Notes: generated by a model from the letters alone, not told the origin. Shown: positions 1 through 9,432, counted from the stretch's first letter. The stretch: DNA of 64,000 nucleotides from Streptomyces tsukubensis (GCF_009296025.1 NZ_CP045178.1:2542001-2606000), one strand, 5' to 3'. A program made the numbers and translations.

Positions 1-75
1 GGGCCTACGCTGGAACGTCCCTGAGGGTGATCCGGGTGCCCCGGGGTGACGACGACATACCCATGGGGGGCCCGT

Positions 76-1200
76 ATGAGCGAAGAAAGCAGTCACGGAC
101 CGGTACCGATGCGCAAACGCCGGTCGTTCCCCGGTATTTCCTCGCGCGCCTACGAACACCCGGCCGACCGGTCCGCGCTGGTGGCGCTGCGCAGGCTGAG
201 TGGTTTCGACACCGTGTTCAAGGCGCTCAGCGGGCTGCTGCCCGAGCGGAGCCTGCGGCTGCTCTTCCTGTCCGACTCGGTCCGGGTGGGCGAGAGCCAG
301 TTCGCGCATCTCGACGCGATGCTCAAGGACGCCTGCGGGATCCTGGACCTGGAGAAGGTCCCGCCGATGTACGTGACGCAGGACCCCAAGCCGAACGCGA
401 TGTGCGTGGGCATGGACGAGCCGATCATCGTGGTGACCACGGGGCTCGTGGAGCTGCTCGACGAGGAGGAGATGCGCGCCGTCGTCGGCCACGAGACCGG
501 GCACGCGCTCTCCGGCCACTCCGTCTACCGCACGATTCTGCTCTTTCTCACCAGCATCGCGCTGAAGGTGGCGTGGATCCCGCTCGGCAATGTGGCGATC
601 ATGGCGCTGGTGACGGCGCTCCGCGAGTGGTTTCGCAAGTCGGAGCTCTCGGCCGACCGGGCGGGGCTCCTCGTCGGCCAGGACACGGCCGCATCCATGC
701 GCGGCCTGATGAAGATCGCCGGCGGCAACCACCTGCACGAGATGAACGTGGACTCCTTCCTCGCCCAGGCGGAGGAGTACGAGGCGGGCGGCGACCTGCG
801 CGACTCGGTGCTGAAGATCATGAACGTGCTGCCGAGGTCGCACCCGTTCACCACCGTCCGCGCCGCCGAGCTGAAGAAGTGGGCGGCGAGCAGGGACTTC
901 CAGCGCCTCATGGACGGGCACTACCCGCGCCGCGACGAGGACAAGGACACCTCGGTCGGCGAATCCTTCCGGCAGTCGGCGAGCAGCTACGCGGAGGGCA
1001 TGCGCGGCAGCAAGGACCCGCTGATGAAGCTGGTCTCCGACATCGCGGGCGGCGCCGGCGACCTCGGCGGCAAGGTACGCGACCGGTTCGGCGGCTTCGG
1101 CTCACCGCGGGGCCCGAAGGACCAGGGCCCCGGGGGCCAGGGCCCTACCGACCGGAACCGGAGTGGTGAGTCCGGACCGGAGGACTCGGCTGGGCACTGA
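76..1200 (+). CDS. M48 family metalloprotease
   Basis: A zinc-dependent M48 (HtpX/Ste24-like) peptidase of 374 residues. The zinc motif HETGH is at residues 139-143 and a following ELSAD segment supplies the third ligand (ExxxD). Between them lies a hydrophobic stretch of about 30 residues that could be a membrane hairpin. I chose ATG 76 over ATG 46 because a run of six G sits six bases before it, whereas 46 lacks a ribosome binding site. The C-terminus is Gly/Pro/Asp-rich and probably disordered. Its 3' end overlaps by 56 bases the 3' end of the convergent membrane-protein gene. The substrate is unknown; family members act in membrane protein quality control. Confidence 0.85.
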   Translation: MSEESSHGPVPMRKRRSFPGISSRAYEHPADRSALVALRRLSGFDTVFKALSGLLPERSLRLLFLSDSVRVGESQFAHLDAMLKDACGILDLEKVPPMYVTQDPKPNAMCVGMDEPIIVVTTGLVELLDEEEMRAVVGHETGHALSGHSVYRTILLFLTSIALKVAWIPLGNVAIMALVTALREWFRKSELSADRAGLLVGQDTAASMRGLMKIAGGNHLHEMNVDSFLAQAEEYEAGGDLRDSVLKIMNVLPRSHPFTTVRAAELKKWAASRDFQRLMDGHYPRRDEDKDTSVGESFRQSASSYAEGMRGSKDPLMKLVSDIAGGAGDLGGKVRDRFGGFGSPRGPKDQGPGGQGPTDRNRSGESGPEDSAGH

Positions 1201-2248
1201 CGGAGAGCGAGCCGCAGAGCGCGGTGGCCCCGCCGGGAGCGTACGGATCCGTGCCCGCGGTGGGGCCTCCCGCCTTGGCCTTCTCCCCCGCGAGCAGCGG
1301 GCGCAGATGGCTGGCCGAGTCGGAGGTGCACGCCAGCGGCCCGGCCTGGAGGTAGGAGAACGTCAGCTGGGTCTGGTGCTTGCGCAGGTCGGCCCGGTCG
1401 AAGCGGAAGTGCATCTCGCGGCGGACGGTCAGCAGCGAGGCGCGGCTGTGGTTGTCCTTGGAGGCGGGGCGCAGGGCGTAGACGAAGGTGTGGTCGGAGG
1501 TGACTTCGAGGGTGCCGCCGCTCTCCGCCACGCGCAGTGTGCCGCGCACCCGTACCGGCACCTTGGGGTCGGCGAGCCTGGCGTCCGCGGGGTCGAAGCG
1601 GACGAGCCACCCGGTGGGCGCGTGCCTGCCGTCGGCGGCGGGGCGGTCGAAGCTGTCGTCGAACTGGTCGTGCTGGTGCGAGTCGAGCAGCATCCGCACC
1701 GGCCGTACCGTCCTGCCGCCGAGCACCTGCGGGTCGAGCGAGGACTCGACGAGGTAGTCCTTGGCAGTGGTCAGCGCGCTGAGGACCTGGCTCTGCGAGT
1801 AGTGCCCCGTGGCCCGTACCGCGGGCAGGTTGATCCCGGCGGCGCCCTCGGAGAACTGGGCCGCTGGGCTGTTGTCGTAGAGCGCGGAGGGCCGGACCGC
1901 GCCCGGCACGGCCTTCTGGGGCACCAGCGGGATCACGGTCATCCGCAGGGGGTCCTGGCGCCGGGCGACGGGCGGCTCCGCGTCGGGCGGATTGACGCCC
2001 ATGTAGATGGCGGTGCCGAAGGCGACGGCGATCAGTACGACGAGGATGATGAGCTGGCGCGGCAGCCCCCTGCCCGTCCTGCGGCGCACCGCGGGCGAGT
2101 GGTCACGGATCCTCTCGTACGCCGAGAACTCCTGGAGGGGGGCAGCCCGTACGAACGATTCGTCGAAGACGACGGATCGGTACTCCTCCTCGCCACCGCC
2201 GGAGTTCTTGTCCGGTATGCCCTCCGGGGGGTCACCTGGCCCGCTCAT
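1145..2248 (-). CDS. Single-pass membrane protein with VVFDE motif (larger paralogue)
   Basis: An unrecognised protein of 367 residues: a cytoplasmic N-terminus, one transmembrane segment at about residues 64-84, and a large extracytoplasmic C-terminal part of about 280 residues. Residues 21-46 carry a motif, VVFDESFVRAAP, that recurs at almost the same position (20-45) in the next gene (2414-3004), so the two are paralogues in the N-terminal region. ATG 2248 aligns with the start of the paralogue. GTG 2275 is also open but has no ribosome binding site. It sits in the region that in S. coelicolor leads towards the mre spore-wall cluster, so an envelope role is possible, but this is inference from position. 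Confidence 0.8.
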   Translation of the reverse strand: MSGPGDPPEGIPDKNSGGGEEEYRSVVFDESFVRAAPLQEFSAYERIRDHSPAVRRRTGRGLPRQLIILVVLIAVAFGTAIYMGVNPPDAEPPVARRQDPLRMTVIPLVPQKAVPGAVRPSALYDNSPAAQFSEGAAGINLPAVRATGHYSQSQVLSALTTAKDYLVESSLDPQVLGGRTVRPVRMLLDSHQHDQFDDSFDRPAADGRHAPTGWLVRFDPADARLADPKVPVRVRGTLRVAESGGTLEVTSDHTFVYALRPASKDNHSRASLLTVRREMHFRFDRADLRKHQTQLTFSYLQAGPLACTSDSASHLRPLLAGEKAKAGGPTAGTDPYAPGGATALCGSLSVSAQPSPPVRTHHSGSGR

Positions 2249-2413
2249 ACCCTCAGAGTAGGTCCAGGCGGGCACGGGGAATCGAACCGGTACGGGTCAA
2301 GTTCCCACAAGTGGCGCCGTGCGCGTGTTTGGGCATGTTCGCCCCTGTTCCTATTGAAGCGGGGGGCGCACGGGTCCCGCGCCGGTGCTGCGGGGCCGTA
2401 CACGGGCCCCGGG

Positions 2414-3004
2414 TCAGGGAGTGCGCGGGACCGCGGAGACAGCCGGCTGCGAGTAGTCCGGCGAGGCCGAAGGGGTGAGCACGCCCTGCCCGACACCCGC
2501 CGAGGCCGGGGGCGGCGCCGGGTCCTTGGGACTGGAGGAGGCGCCCCGGTAGACCGCTGAGAAGGCGAGCGCGACCATGCCCGCGCCCAGCAGCACGGCC
2601 AGGACCCAGGCGACGGTCCTGTGCCAGCGTGCGGGGCCGTGTCGGCGGCCGACGCGGCCGAGGCGCCGCTGACCGAGACCCGCCTCGTACTCGTCGTAGT
2701 CGGCGTATTCGTCATACTCACCGACTCGGCCATACGTGTCATAGCGGCCGTAGTCGTCATGGTCGGGGCCGAACCGGCCGTAGTCGTCGTAGTACTCGTC
2801 GTCGCCCGCCGCTCTGGTGCGGGCCCGGCCGGCCTCGGCCTCCGCGCGCGCCTCGGCGGCCGCGAGCAGCCGCTCCACGGCGGTCGGTTCGTGTATCGGG
2901 GCGGACCTGACGAAGTCCTCGTCGAAGACCACGGTGGCGAACTCTTCGTCCGCGCCCCCGCGGTCGTGGTCGTCGTCGGGCTCCCTGCCGTCCGGAAACG
3001 GCAT
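2414..3004 (-). CDS. Small single-pass membrane protein with VVFDE motif (smaller paralogue)
   Basis: A 196-residue unrecognised protein. Residues 20-45 hold the motif VVFDEDFVRSAP shared with the neighbouring 367-residue protein. Residues 68-107 are extremely rich in Tyr, Asp and Gly (DDYGRYD-like repeats), and one membrane segment lies at about 131-152, followed by a short Pro/Ser-rich tail. The reading frame stays open further upstream into repeats, but ATG 3004, with G-rich sequence before it and GGAGG eleven bases upstream, matches the paralogue's start. It probably shares a transcript with the downstream paralogue. Function unknown. Confidence 0.72.
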   Translation of the reverse strand: MPFPDGREPDDDHDRGGADEEFATVVFDEDFVRSAPIHEPTAVERLLAAAEARAEAEAGRARTRAAGDDEYYDDYGRFGPDHDDYGRYDTYGRVGEYDEYADYDEYEAGLGQRRLGRVGRRHGPARWHRTVAWVLAVLLGAGMVALAFSAVYRGASSSPKDPAPPPASAGVGQGVLTPSASPDYSQPAVSAVPRTP

Positions 3005-3087
3005 GCCCCCCACGTCCTCCGGCACAGAACCAGAGTAGACCTGGGGGGACGATTTGGGCAGACGGTACGACGATTCCACCGCAATCG

Positions 3088-3180
3088 GTCGGCCAGTCCG
3101 TTCGGAGGCCGGTCGGACGCCCGTCCGAGGCAGGTCCGAGGCCGGACGGACACCGGTCCGAGGCCGACCTGACGCCGGTG
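3088..3180. repeat. Degenerate GC-rich tandem repeat, about 22 bp units
   Basis: Between proA and the small membrane protein the DNA repeats a GGTCCGAGGCCGGACGGAC-like unit about four times with mismatches. A second cluster of GTGGCGCCCC-like units follows at about 3200-3250. No gene is supported here, although one minus-strand frame happens to stay open through it. Confidence 0.6.
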
Positions 3181-3258
3181 GACGCCCGCTCTGGAGCCTT
3201 TGGCACCCCCGTGGCGCCCCCGGCGCACTTGTGGCGCCCCTGGCGGCCCCCGCCGCCC

Positions 3259-4542
3259 TCAGCGCGTGTGACCGTCCCCCGTCACGATGTACTTCGTGGA
3301 GGTCAGCTCGGGCAGTCCCATCGGGCCGCGGGCGTGCAGCTTCTGCGTGGAGATGCCGATCTCGGCGCCGAAGCCGAACTGCCCGCCGTCCGTGAACCGC
3401 GTGGAGGCGTTCACCGCGACGGTCGTGGAGTCGACCAGTTGGGTGAACCGCCTGGCCGCGGCCTGGGAGGTGGTCACGATCGCCTCCGTGTGCCCGGAGG
3501 ACCACAGCCGGATGTGGCTGACGGCGCTGTCGAGGGAGTCCACGACGGCGGCGGCGATGTCGTACGACAGGTACTCGGTCTCCCAGTCCTCCGCCGTCGC
3601 GGGGACCACGGTGGCCCGGGACTTCTCGGCGTGGGCGAGGACCCGCTCGTCGCCGTGGACGGTGACCCCCGCGTCGGCGAGGGCGTCGAGGGCGAGCGGC
3701 AGGAACGCGTCGGCGACGTCCTGGTGGACGAGCAGCGTCTCCGCCGAGTTGCAGACACTGGGGCGCGACGCCTTGGAGTTGACGAGGATGTCGACGGCCA
3801 TGGAGAGGTCGGTCCGCGCGTCCACGTAGACGTGGCAGTTGCCCGTGCCGGTCTCGATCACGGGGACGGTGGAGCCCTCCACGACCGTACGGATCAGCGA
3901 GGCGCCGCCGCGCGGGATGAGGACGTCGACCATGCCTCGGGCGCGCATCAGCTCACGTACCGGCTCGCGGCCCTCGCCCGGCACGAGTTGCACGGCGTCA
4001 GCGGGCAGTCCCGCACCGCCGACCGCGTCCCTGACCACCCGGACGAGGGCGGCGTTGGAGTCGCGCGCGGACGAGGAGCCGCGCAGCAGCACCGCGTTGC
4101 CCGACTTGAGGCAGAGCGCGGCGGCGTCGACGGTCACGTTGGGCCTGGCCTCGTAGATGATGCCGACGACGCCGAGGGGGACGCGCACCTGGCGCAGGTC
4201 GATGCCGTTGGGCAGGGTCGAGCCGCGCACGACCTCGCCGACGGGGTCGGGCAGGGCCACCACGTCCCGCACATCCGCGGCGATGGCCCGCATCCGTTCC
4301 GGGGTGAGGGTCAGCCGGTCGATGACCGACTCGCCGGTCCCCGCCTCCCTCGCCCGCGCCACGTCCTTGGCGTTGGCCTCGACGATCTCGGCCGTTCTCA
4401 CTTCGAGGGCGTCCGCGACGGCCAGCAGCACATCGTCCTTGACGGCCCGAGGCAGCGGCGCGATGTCCGCGGCGGCGGCCTGCGCGCGGTACGCCGCCCG
4501 AGCGACGGGTGTCATCGTGTCGTACGGAGAGAGCGAGGTCAT
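3259..4542 (-). CDS. proA: Glutamate-5-semialdehyde dehydrogenase (gamma-glutamyl phosphate reductase)
   Basis: The second enzyme of proline synthesis. It reduces gamma-glutamyl phosphate with NADPH in the cytoplasm to glutamate semialdehyde, which cyclises to pyrroline-5-carboxylate. The 427-residue protein has the expected length and the catalytic cysteine in [10 protein letters not shown] (about Cys264). The aldehyde dehydrogenase fold runs end to end. ATG 4542 gives the usual N-terminus; the frame is open to 4593 without a better start. proB, the preceding enzyme, lies upstream on the same strand with one small unknown gene between, as is normal in Streptomyces. Confidence 0.97.
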   Translation of the reverse strand: MTSLSPYDTMTPVARAAYRAQAAAADIAPLPRAVKDDVLLAVADALEVRTAEIVEANAKDVARAREAGTGESVIDRLTLTPERMRAIAADVRDVVALPDPVGEVVRGSTLPNGIDLRQVRVPLGVVGIIYEARPNVTVDAAALCLKSGNAVLLRGSSSARDSNAALVRVVRDAVGGAGLPADAVQLVPGEGREPVRELMRARGMVDVLIPRGGASLIRTVVEGSTVPVIETGTGNCHVYVDARTDLSMAVDILVNSKASRPSVCNSAETLLVHQDVADAFLPLALDALADAGVTVHGDERVLAHAEKSRATVVPATAEDWETEYLSYDIAAAVVDSLDSAVSHIRLWSSGHTEAIVTTSQAAARRFTQLVDSTTVAVNASTRFTDGGQFGFGAEIGISTQKLHARGPMGLPELTSTKYIVTGDGHTR

Positions 4543-4614
4543 GCCCGCAGGGTAACGGCGCCCGCCTGGCCGTCCACCCCGTGTTCCAGTCACCGAGACA
4601 CTCCTGAGGTCGAC

Positions 4615-4995
4615 CTAAAAGGGATGCACCCCCACCGGAGTGGCCGGGGGCGGACCGTAGCCTTCCGCGATGCGCTGGTGGTACGTGTCCCTGTCGATGA
4701 CCTCAAGACCGACGATCTCCCACGGCGGTAGACAGGCGCTCTGCCGGTGCTCGCCCCACAGCCGCAGCGCGACCGCCGCCGCGTCGTGCAGGTCCCTGGC
4801 CTCCTCCCAGTACCGGATCTCCGCGTGGTCGTCCGCGTACCGGCTGGTGAGCAGGAAGGGGTGATCGTGGGCGAGCTGTTCGAGACCACGTCTGACCTCG
4901 GGCAGCGGCGCTCTCCCGCCCGACACGCTGAGCGTCACGTGCCACAGCCGGGGCAGCTCGGTGGGGCGGGCGGCGGCGCGCTGCTGTTCGGGCAC
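4615..4995 (-). CDS. Hypothetical protein between proA and proB
   Basis: A small cytoplasmic protein of 126 residues that I do not recognise as a named family. It is probably a conserved actinobacterial protein that sits between proB and proA. GTG 4995 is preceded by GGCGGAGG at a good distance and starts MPEQQRAAARPTELPRLWHV. A longer version from GTG 5157 (180 residues) is possible, but its extra part is low-complexity Arg/Ala/Gly. The body is rich in Trp, His and acidic residues (LWHVTLSVSG, RYWEEARDLHDAAAVALRLW). It has no membrane segment. It is probably co-transcribed with proA. Function unknown. Confidence 0.72.
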   Translation of the reverse strand: MPEQQRAAARPTELPRLWHVTLSVSGGRAPLPEVRRGLEQLAHDHPFLLTSRYADDHAEIRYWEEARDLHDAAAVALRLWGEHRQSACLPPWEIVGLEVIDRDTYHQRIAEGYGPPPATPVGVHPF

Positions 4996-5252
4996 GCTCG
5001 CCTCCGCCCCGTCCTCGTAGCTGTCCCCCGCCGCGACGCTCGTCAGCGCCCTGGGCTGCGCCCCTGGCTGCACTCGTCCCACCGCGGCCTCCTGTCCTGC
5101 CGGTCTCGTACGGACCGCTCGCGCGGCCGGTGCCGAACGCCCGCACACTCCCGTCACAAAGTTGAGCAGCCCGACAGCCGCCGTGTGGCCGTTTTCCGGA
5201 AGGTCCCCCGCGGGAGGTGAGCGCTTTCAGCCGTTCACAGGGGTTTCGGATT

Positions 5253-5268
5253 CACCCGTTCACGGGTG
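5253..5268. terminator. Short hairpin downstream of proB
   Basis: A six-base-pair stem, CACCCG-ttca-CGGGTG, immediately past the proB stop, inside a pair of direct repeats (CCGTTCACAGGGGTTTC and CCGTTCACGGGTGTTTC). There is no T-run on the minus side, so it is at most a weak terminator or processing site. Confidence 0.3.
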
Positions 5269-5281
5269 TTTCACAGAGCCC

Positions 5282-6409
5282 TCACCGCGCGAGCAGGACG
5301 AGGTCGTCCCTGTGTACGACTTCCCGTTCGTAGGCCGGGCCCAGCTCCCTCGCCAGATCCCGGGTCGAGCGGCCGAGCAGCTGGGGCAGTTCCTTCGCGT
5401 CGAAGTTGACGAGCCCGCGTGCGACCGCCCGCCCCGAGCTGTCCCGCAGCTCCACCGGGTCGCCCGCGCCGAAGTTCCCCTCGACCCTGGCGATACCGGC
5501 GGGCAGCAGCGAACTGCGGCTCTCGACGACCGCGCGTACCGCCCCGTCGTCGAGGACGAGGGCGCCCTGCGGGGTCGAGGCGTGCTGGAGCCAGAGCAGC
5601 CGGTCGGCCGAGCGTCGGCCGGTGGGGTGGAAGTGGGTCCCCGTGAGCCCGCCGGTGAGGGCGTCGCCCGCGTGACTGGCCGAGGTGAGGACGACGGGGA
5701 TACCGGCCGCCGCCGCGATGCCCGCCGCCTCGACCTTGGTCACCATGCCACCGGTGCCGACGCCGGCCCGGCCCGCGCTGCCGATGTCGATGCCCCCCAG
5801 GTCGGCGGGGCCGCGCACGTCCGCGATACGGGTGGCGTCGGGCCGCGAGGGGTCCCCGTCGTAGAGGCCGTCCACGTCGGAGAGGAGGACGAGCAGATCG
5901 GCCCTGACCAGGTGGGCGACGAGCGCGGCGAGCCGGTCGTTGTCGCCGAAGCGGATCTCGTCGGTGGCGACCGTGTCGTTCTCGTTCACCACCGGCAGGG
6001 CGCCCATGGCCAGCAGCTGGTCGAGGGTCCTGTAGGCGTTTCGGTAGTGGGAGCGCCTGCTGGTGTCCGCCGTGGTCAACAACACCTGTCCGACGCGCAC
6101 GCCGTAGCGGGCGAACGACGCGGTGTAGCGGGCGACGAGCAGCCCCTGCCCCACACTGGCAGCCGCCTGCTGTCTGGCCAGGTCACGGGGGCGCGAACTC
6201 AGTCCGAGAGGGGCCAGCCCGGCGGCGATGGCGCCCGAGGAGACCAGTACGATCTCCCGCGTCCCCGCACCGCGGGCCTTCGCCAGGGCGTCCACGAGGG
6301 CGTCCACCCGGTCCGCGTCCAGGCCTCCCGCAGCGGTGGTCAGCGACGAGGAGCCGACCTTGACGACGACCCTGCGGGCCTGTGCCACACCCTGCCTTGC
6401 CCCTGCCAC
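5282..6409 (-). CDS. proB: Glutamate 5-kinase
   Basis: Phosphorylates glutamate to gamma-glutamyl phosphate, the first and feedback-controlled step of proline synthesis. The 375-residue protein has the amino-acid kinase domain (VVVKVGSSSL near the start, then VLVSSGAIAAG, then NENDTVATDEIRFGDNDRLAA for substrate and ATP binding) and a C-terminal PUA-like domain. GTG 6409 was chosen because GGGAGAGG precedes it; the frame is open to 6502 but the added residues do not look like family sequence. It lies upstream of proA. Confidence 0.96.
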   Translation of the reverse strand: MAGARQGVAQARRVVVKVGSSSLTTAAGGLDADRVDALVDALAKARGAGTREIVLVSSGAIAAGLAPLGLSSRPRDLARQQAAASVGQGLLVARYTASFARYGVRVGQVLLTTADTSRRSHYRNAYRTLDQLLAMGALPVVNENDTVATDEIRFGDNDRLAALVAHLVRADLLVLLSDVDGLYDGDPSRPDATRIADVRGPADLGGIDIGSAGRAGVGTGGMVTKVEAAGIAAAAGIPVVLTSASHAGDALTGGLTGTHFHPTGRRSADRLLWLQHASTPQGALVLDDGAVRAVVESRSSLLPAGIARVEGNFGAGDPVELRDSSGRAVARGLVNFDAKELPQLLGRSTRDLARELGPAYEREVVHRDDLVLLAR

Positions 6410-6762
6410 GCTGAACCTCTCCCGCCTCTGTGCCGCACTCTCACGCGGTACAGGCAATCTACGCGAGGACGCACAACGGATGTCGCCGCATTTGTTCTGC
6501 ACAGGTTGGTGAAGCAGAATCCGTTTGAAGCAAGACGGGATAACCGGCCTCTTGGTTGCATGACCTTTGCCCCTTTCTTCGGTGAATGACCTCTCCGAAG
6601 ATTGCTACGGGGGTGTAGACCGTCATACGGTCAGTGACCGGCCTCCCCGGGCGCTCTCCGAGCGATAGCGCCGCAGACGGAGGATCCGTCCCCGTTGCCC
6701 CCCGACCCCTCTGAAGGACCGCCCGCCCCCATCCGTAATCTCCCCGCCAGGAGCCCAGCCCC
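6410..6762. promoter_or_regulatory. Divergent intergenic region proB / TagF-like gene
   Basis: A 353-base spacer with no gene, relatively AT-rich around 6480-6620. It holds two inverted repeats that could be operators or mRNA hairpins: CTTCGG...CCGAAG at 6577-6600, and GACCGTcatACGGTC at 6618-6632. Promoters for both flanking genes must lie here, but I cannot place -10/-35 boxes reliably. Confidence 0.45.
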
Positions 6763-8973
6763 GTGCCCTCCGCCGGACTCGCCCCACGCCGTCTCGGACA
6801 GCTAGCCGCGCTGCTCGTGATGTTCGCGGCCTACTTGGCCCAGCTCGTCGGTGCTCTCGTGCCGTACGCCCCGGTATTCATCGCGGCGGCGGCCGTCAAC
6901 CTCACGCTGGACCTTTTCATCCAGTACAGAAAGCCCGGGCTGCTTTCGCTGCTGAGCAAGATCCGGCTGGACGTCACCACCCGGCAGCTCGTACGCGACA
7001 TGCTGATCCTGGTGGCGCTGCTGCGCATCAGCGGGATCGAGCCGCTGTCCGAGCAGTCGCCGTTGACGATAACGCTGCTCGCCTTCTACACCTTGTTCTT
7101 CTTCAGCCAGGCCGTCGCGGTGCTGGTGCGCCGCAGCCGTTCGATGCCGTTGCTCACACGCAACATCGACGCGTCCGCGCTGCGGCTGACCGCCGCGCCG
7201 CCCCGACTGCTCGCCCGGCGGCAGAACCACCGCCTGCTGGCCTTCTCCGTGCCCGCCACCATCGGGCTCCTGCTCACGGTGGCGACCACGGACGCGGTCT
7301 GGGGGGAGATCGGTCTGGGCATCGCCGTGGTCCTGATGGGCGCGGGGGCCGCCTACCTGGCCACCTGGCTGACGCCGCGCAAGCGCGCGCAGCACGAGGC
7401 GAAGGTCCTTGAGTGGCTCGACAGCTGGCTGGCCGACTACCGGCCGACGGTCGGCATGTACTTCTCCGGCGGATCCAGCTCCGCCTACCAGGCCAACATG
7501 TGGCTCTCGACACTCTCCGAGCTGGACGGCAAGCCGCTGATCGTACTGCGTGAGCGGTTCATGGTGCAGAAGATCGAAGCGACGGACATCCCGATCGTCT
7601 GCATCCCCAAGGTCGCCAATCTGATGACGCTCGAACACTCGACGCTGAAGATGATGATCCACCCGGCGAACTCGGGTAAGACCTCGCAGGTCCTGCGCAT
7701 CCCGTCCATCAAGCACGCCTTCATCAACCACGGAGAGAGCGACAAGCTCTCCAGCTGCAACCCCTACGCGAAGGCGTACGACGAGGTGTGGGTCGCGGGC
7801 CCCGCCGCCCGTGAGCGCTATCAGCTCGCCGACATCGGGGTGGACGACCGTGACGTCGTGGAGGTCGGCAGGCCGCAGCTCGCGCCGATCACGCCCTACA
7901 CGGGCGCCCCGCAGGGCGACGCCTTCACGACGGTGCTGTACGCCCCGACCTGGGAGGGCTGGGACGGCAACCCCGGCAACACCTCCGTCATCCTCGCCGG
8001 CGAGAACATCGTCAGGCGGCTGCTGGCCGACCCGAAGGTCAGGCTCCTCTACAAGCCGCACCCGATGACCGGCTCCGTCGACCCGCGCGCGGGCGCCGCC
8101 AACGAGCGGATGCAGGCCATGATCCGTGAGGCCAACGGCAAGCGCTCAGGCGCACGCCCCGGCGCGCAGGCCGCCGCGGAACTGAACCGCCGCGCCGCCG
8201 CCCTCGACGAGCTGACCAGTACCGCGTTCCGCGGCAGCGCCGACGAGATGGAGCGGATGCTGGTCCAGGGCACGCCCCAGGGCGACAGGGCCCAGGCGGT
8301 GGCCGAGGCGACCACCGCGTGGGAGACGGCCTACTGGGCCTCCTTCCCTGAGTGGGAGCACCAGATCATCACCGACTCCCGCCCGGCGATCTTCACCTGC
8401 TTCAACGTCTCCGACGTCCTGATCAGCGATGTCTCCAGTGTGGTCTCCGACTATCTGAGCAGCGAGAAGCCGTACGCCGTCGCCAACACCTCGGGGCTCA
8501 CCGAGGACGAGTTCCGCTCGGGCTTCCCGACGGTGAGGGCCGCCACGATCCTGACCCCCGACGCGAAGGGTGTACCCGCGCTCCTCGACTCGGTACGCGC
8601 CCCGGAGAAGGACGCGCACGCCTCGGCGCGCGCCGCCCTCAAGGAGCACCTGCTCGGCCCGTCGGACCCGCCGTCGCTCGACCGCTTCAACGACGCGGTA
8701 CGGGCGCTGTGCGATGAGGCCGACGAGCGCAGGATCCGCATGACGGCCCGTCTCGCCTCGGAGATCCCCGGCCAGCGCGACGCCGACGAGCGGGCCGACG
8801 CCGCCCAGGAGGAGGAGTCGGACGCCGGGGCCGCGGAGATCGCGGAAGCGGTACGCGACCCCGAGGTCGCGGAGGCGGTCGAGTCGGCTGAGGCGGTCGA
8901 GCCGACGGAGACCCCGGTGGGCGCGGACGCGGCGACAGGCGAGAAGAAGTCGGACAGCGCGGTCACCGCGTAG
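6763..8973 (+). CDS. Membrane CDP-glycerol glycerophosphotransferase family protein (TagF-like)
   Basis: A 736-residue protein with hydrophobic segments in the first 210 residues, followed by a TagF/glyphos-transferase type domain. Visible family motifs are FINHGESD (about 320), YAPTW (about 393), KPHP (about 432) and DVLISDVSSVVSDY (about 551). Such enzymes transfer glycerol phosphate to wall glycopolymers such as teichoic acids. The C-terminal 70 residues are acidic low complexity (EAVESAEAVEPTE). The GTG start has AGGAG nine bases upstream. The nearby rod/spore-wall cluster makes a role in a spore or wall glycopolymer plausible, but the substrate is inference. Confidence 0.85.
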   Translation: MPSAGLAPRRLGQLAALLVMFAAYLAQLVGALVPYAPVFIAAAAVNLTLDLFIQYRKPGLLSLLSKIRLDVTTRQLVRDMLILVALLRISGIEPLSEQSPLTITLLAFYTLFFFSQAVAVLVRRSRSMPLLTRNIDASALRLTAAPPRLLARRQNHRLLAFSVPATIGLLLTVATTDAVWGEIGLGIAVVLMGAGAAYLATWLTPRKRAQHEAKVLEWLDSWLADYRPTVGMYFSGGSSSAYQANMWLSTLSELDGKPLIVLRERFMVQKIEATDIPIVCIPKVANLMTLEHSTLKMMIHPANSGKTSQVLRIPSIKHAFINHGESDKLSSCNPYAKAYDEVWVAGPAARERYQLADIGVDDRDVVEVGRPQLAPITPYTGAPQGDAFTTVLYAPTWEGWDGNPGNTSVILAGENIVRRLLADPKVRLLYKPHPMTGSVDPRAGAANERMQAMIREANGKRSGARPGAQAAAELNRRAAALDELTSTAFRGSADEMERMLVQGTPQGDRAQAVAEATTAWETAYWASFPEWEHQIITDSRPAIFTCFNVSDVLISDVSSVVSDYLSSEKPYAVANTSGLTEDEFRSGFPTVRAATILTPDAKGVPALLDSVRAPEKDAHASARAALKEHLLGPSDPPSLDRFNDAVRALCDEADERRIRMTARLASEIPGQRDADERADAAQEEESDAGAAEIAEAVRDPEVAEAVESAEAVEPTETPVGADAATGEKKSDSAVTA

Positions 8974-9016
8974 CGCGTACGACAGGCACCGTCCGCTGGA
9001 CGCCTGGTGCCGGACG

Positions 9017-9050
9017 CCAGGCACCAGGCACCAGGCACCAGGCACCAGGT
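9017..9050. repeat. 7-bp tandem repeat CCAGGCA
   Basis: Four perfect CCAGGCA units plus a partial fifth, just past the TagF-like gene. The preceding GCCTGGTGCC (9002-9011) is the complement of the repeat junction, so a hairpin can also form. Confidence 0.8.
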
Positions 9051-9057
9051 GAGATCG

Positions 9058-9090
9058 AAGGCCCCGGGAGTTCGTCACTCCCGGGGCCTT
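9058..9090 (+). terminator. Terminator of the TagF-like gene
   Basis: A perfect 13-bp stem, AAGGCCCCGGGAG / CTCCCGGGGCCTT, with a seven-base loop, 85 bases past the stop codon. The stem is strong, followed by CTGCG rather than a T-run, as is usual in Streptomyces. Confidence 0.8.
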
Positions 9091-9180
9091 CTGCGTGGGG
9101 CCCAGGGGCGCGCGTCGCCAGGGCCTACCGCCTGGCGCCCGGGCGCGTTCCTGGGGCCTTCTGCGGGGGTCCCAGGCGCG
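9083..9180. repeat. Direct repeat in the intergenic spacer
   Basis: The sequence GGGGCCTTCTGCG followed by a GGGCCCAGG-like tail occurs at about 9083 and again at 9153-9180 with few differences. The first copy includes the 3' arm of the upstream terminator, so the terminator arm appears to have been duplicated. I see no gene in 8974-9432. Confidence 0.6.
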
Positions 9181-9330
9181 TTGCCGTGGCTTTGCCCGTA
9201 CTTGTTGTCGGCCCCGTATTTGTTCCGGCGTCCAGGCGACGGTGACCCGGCCTGCCGACCGGCCGGGGGTGCGGGGGGCCGTATGCGCACATGACGGTCC
9301 ACGCGGCTCCACACAGAGGCCGTCCACATG

Positions 9331-9370
9331 GCTGTGCCCCCGGAGGAGTCGGTTCCTCCGGGGGCACAGC
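9331..9370 (-). terminator. Terminator of the rplU-rpmA-obg unit
   Basis: A perfect 17-bp stem, GCTGTGCCCCCGGAGGA pairing with its complement across a six-base loop, 63 bases past the obg stop. The symmetry would let it stop transcription from both sides. Confidence 0.85.
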
Positions 9371-9432
9371 CTGCTTCAGCGGCGCGAGGCGCCCGTCCGT
9401 ACGGACGGCGCCAGCGCCGGTCACAGAGACTG

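Noticed and set aside
2276..2340. GGTTCGATTCCCCGTGCC on the minus strand looks like the T arm and 3' end of a tRNA.
   Set aside because: The five-base T stem does not pair and no D or anticodon arm or matching acceptor half exists upstream; probably chance.
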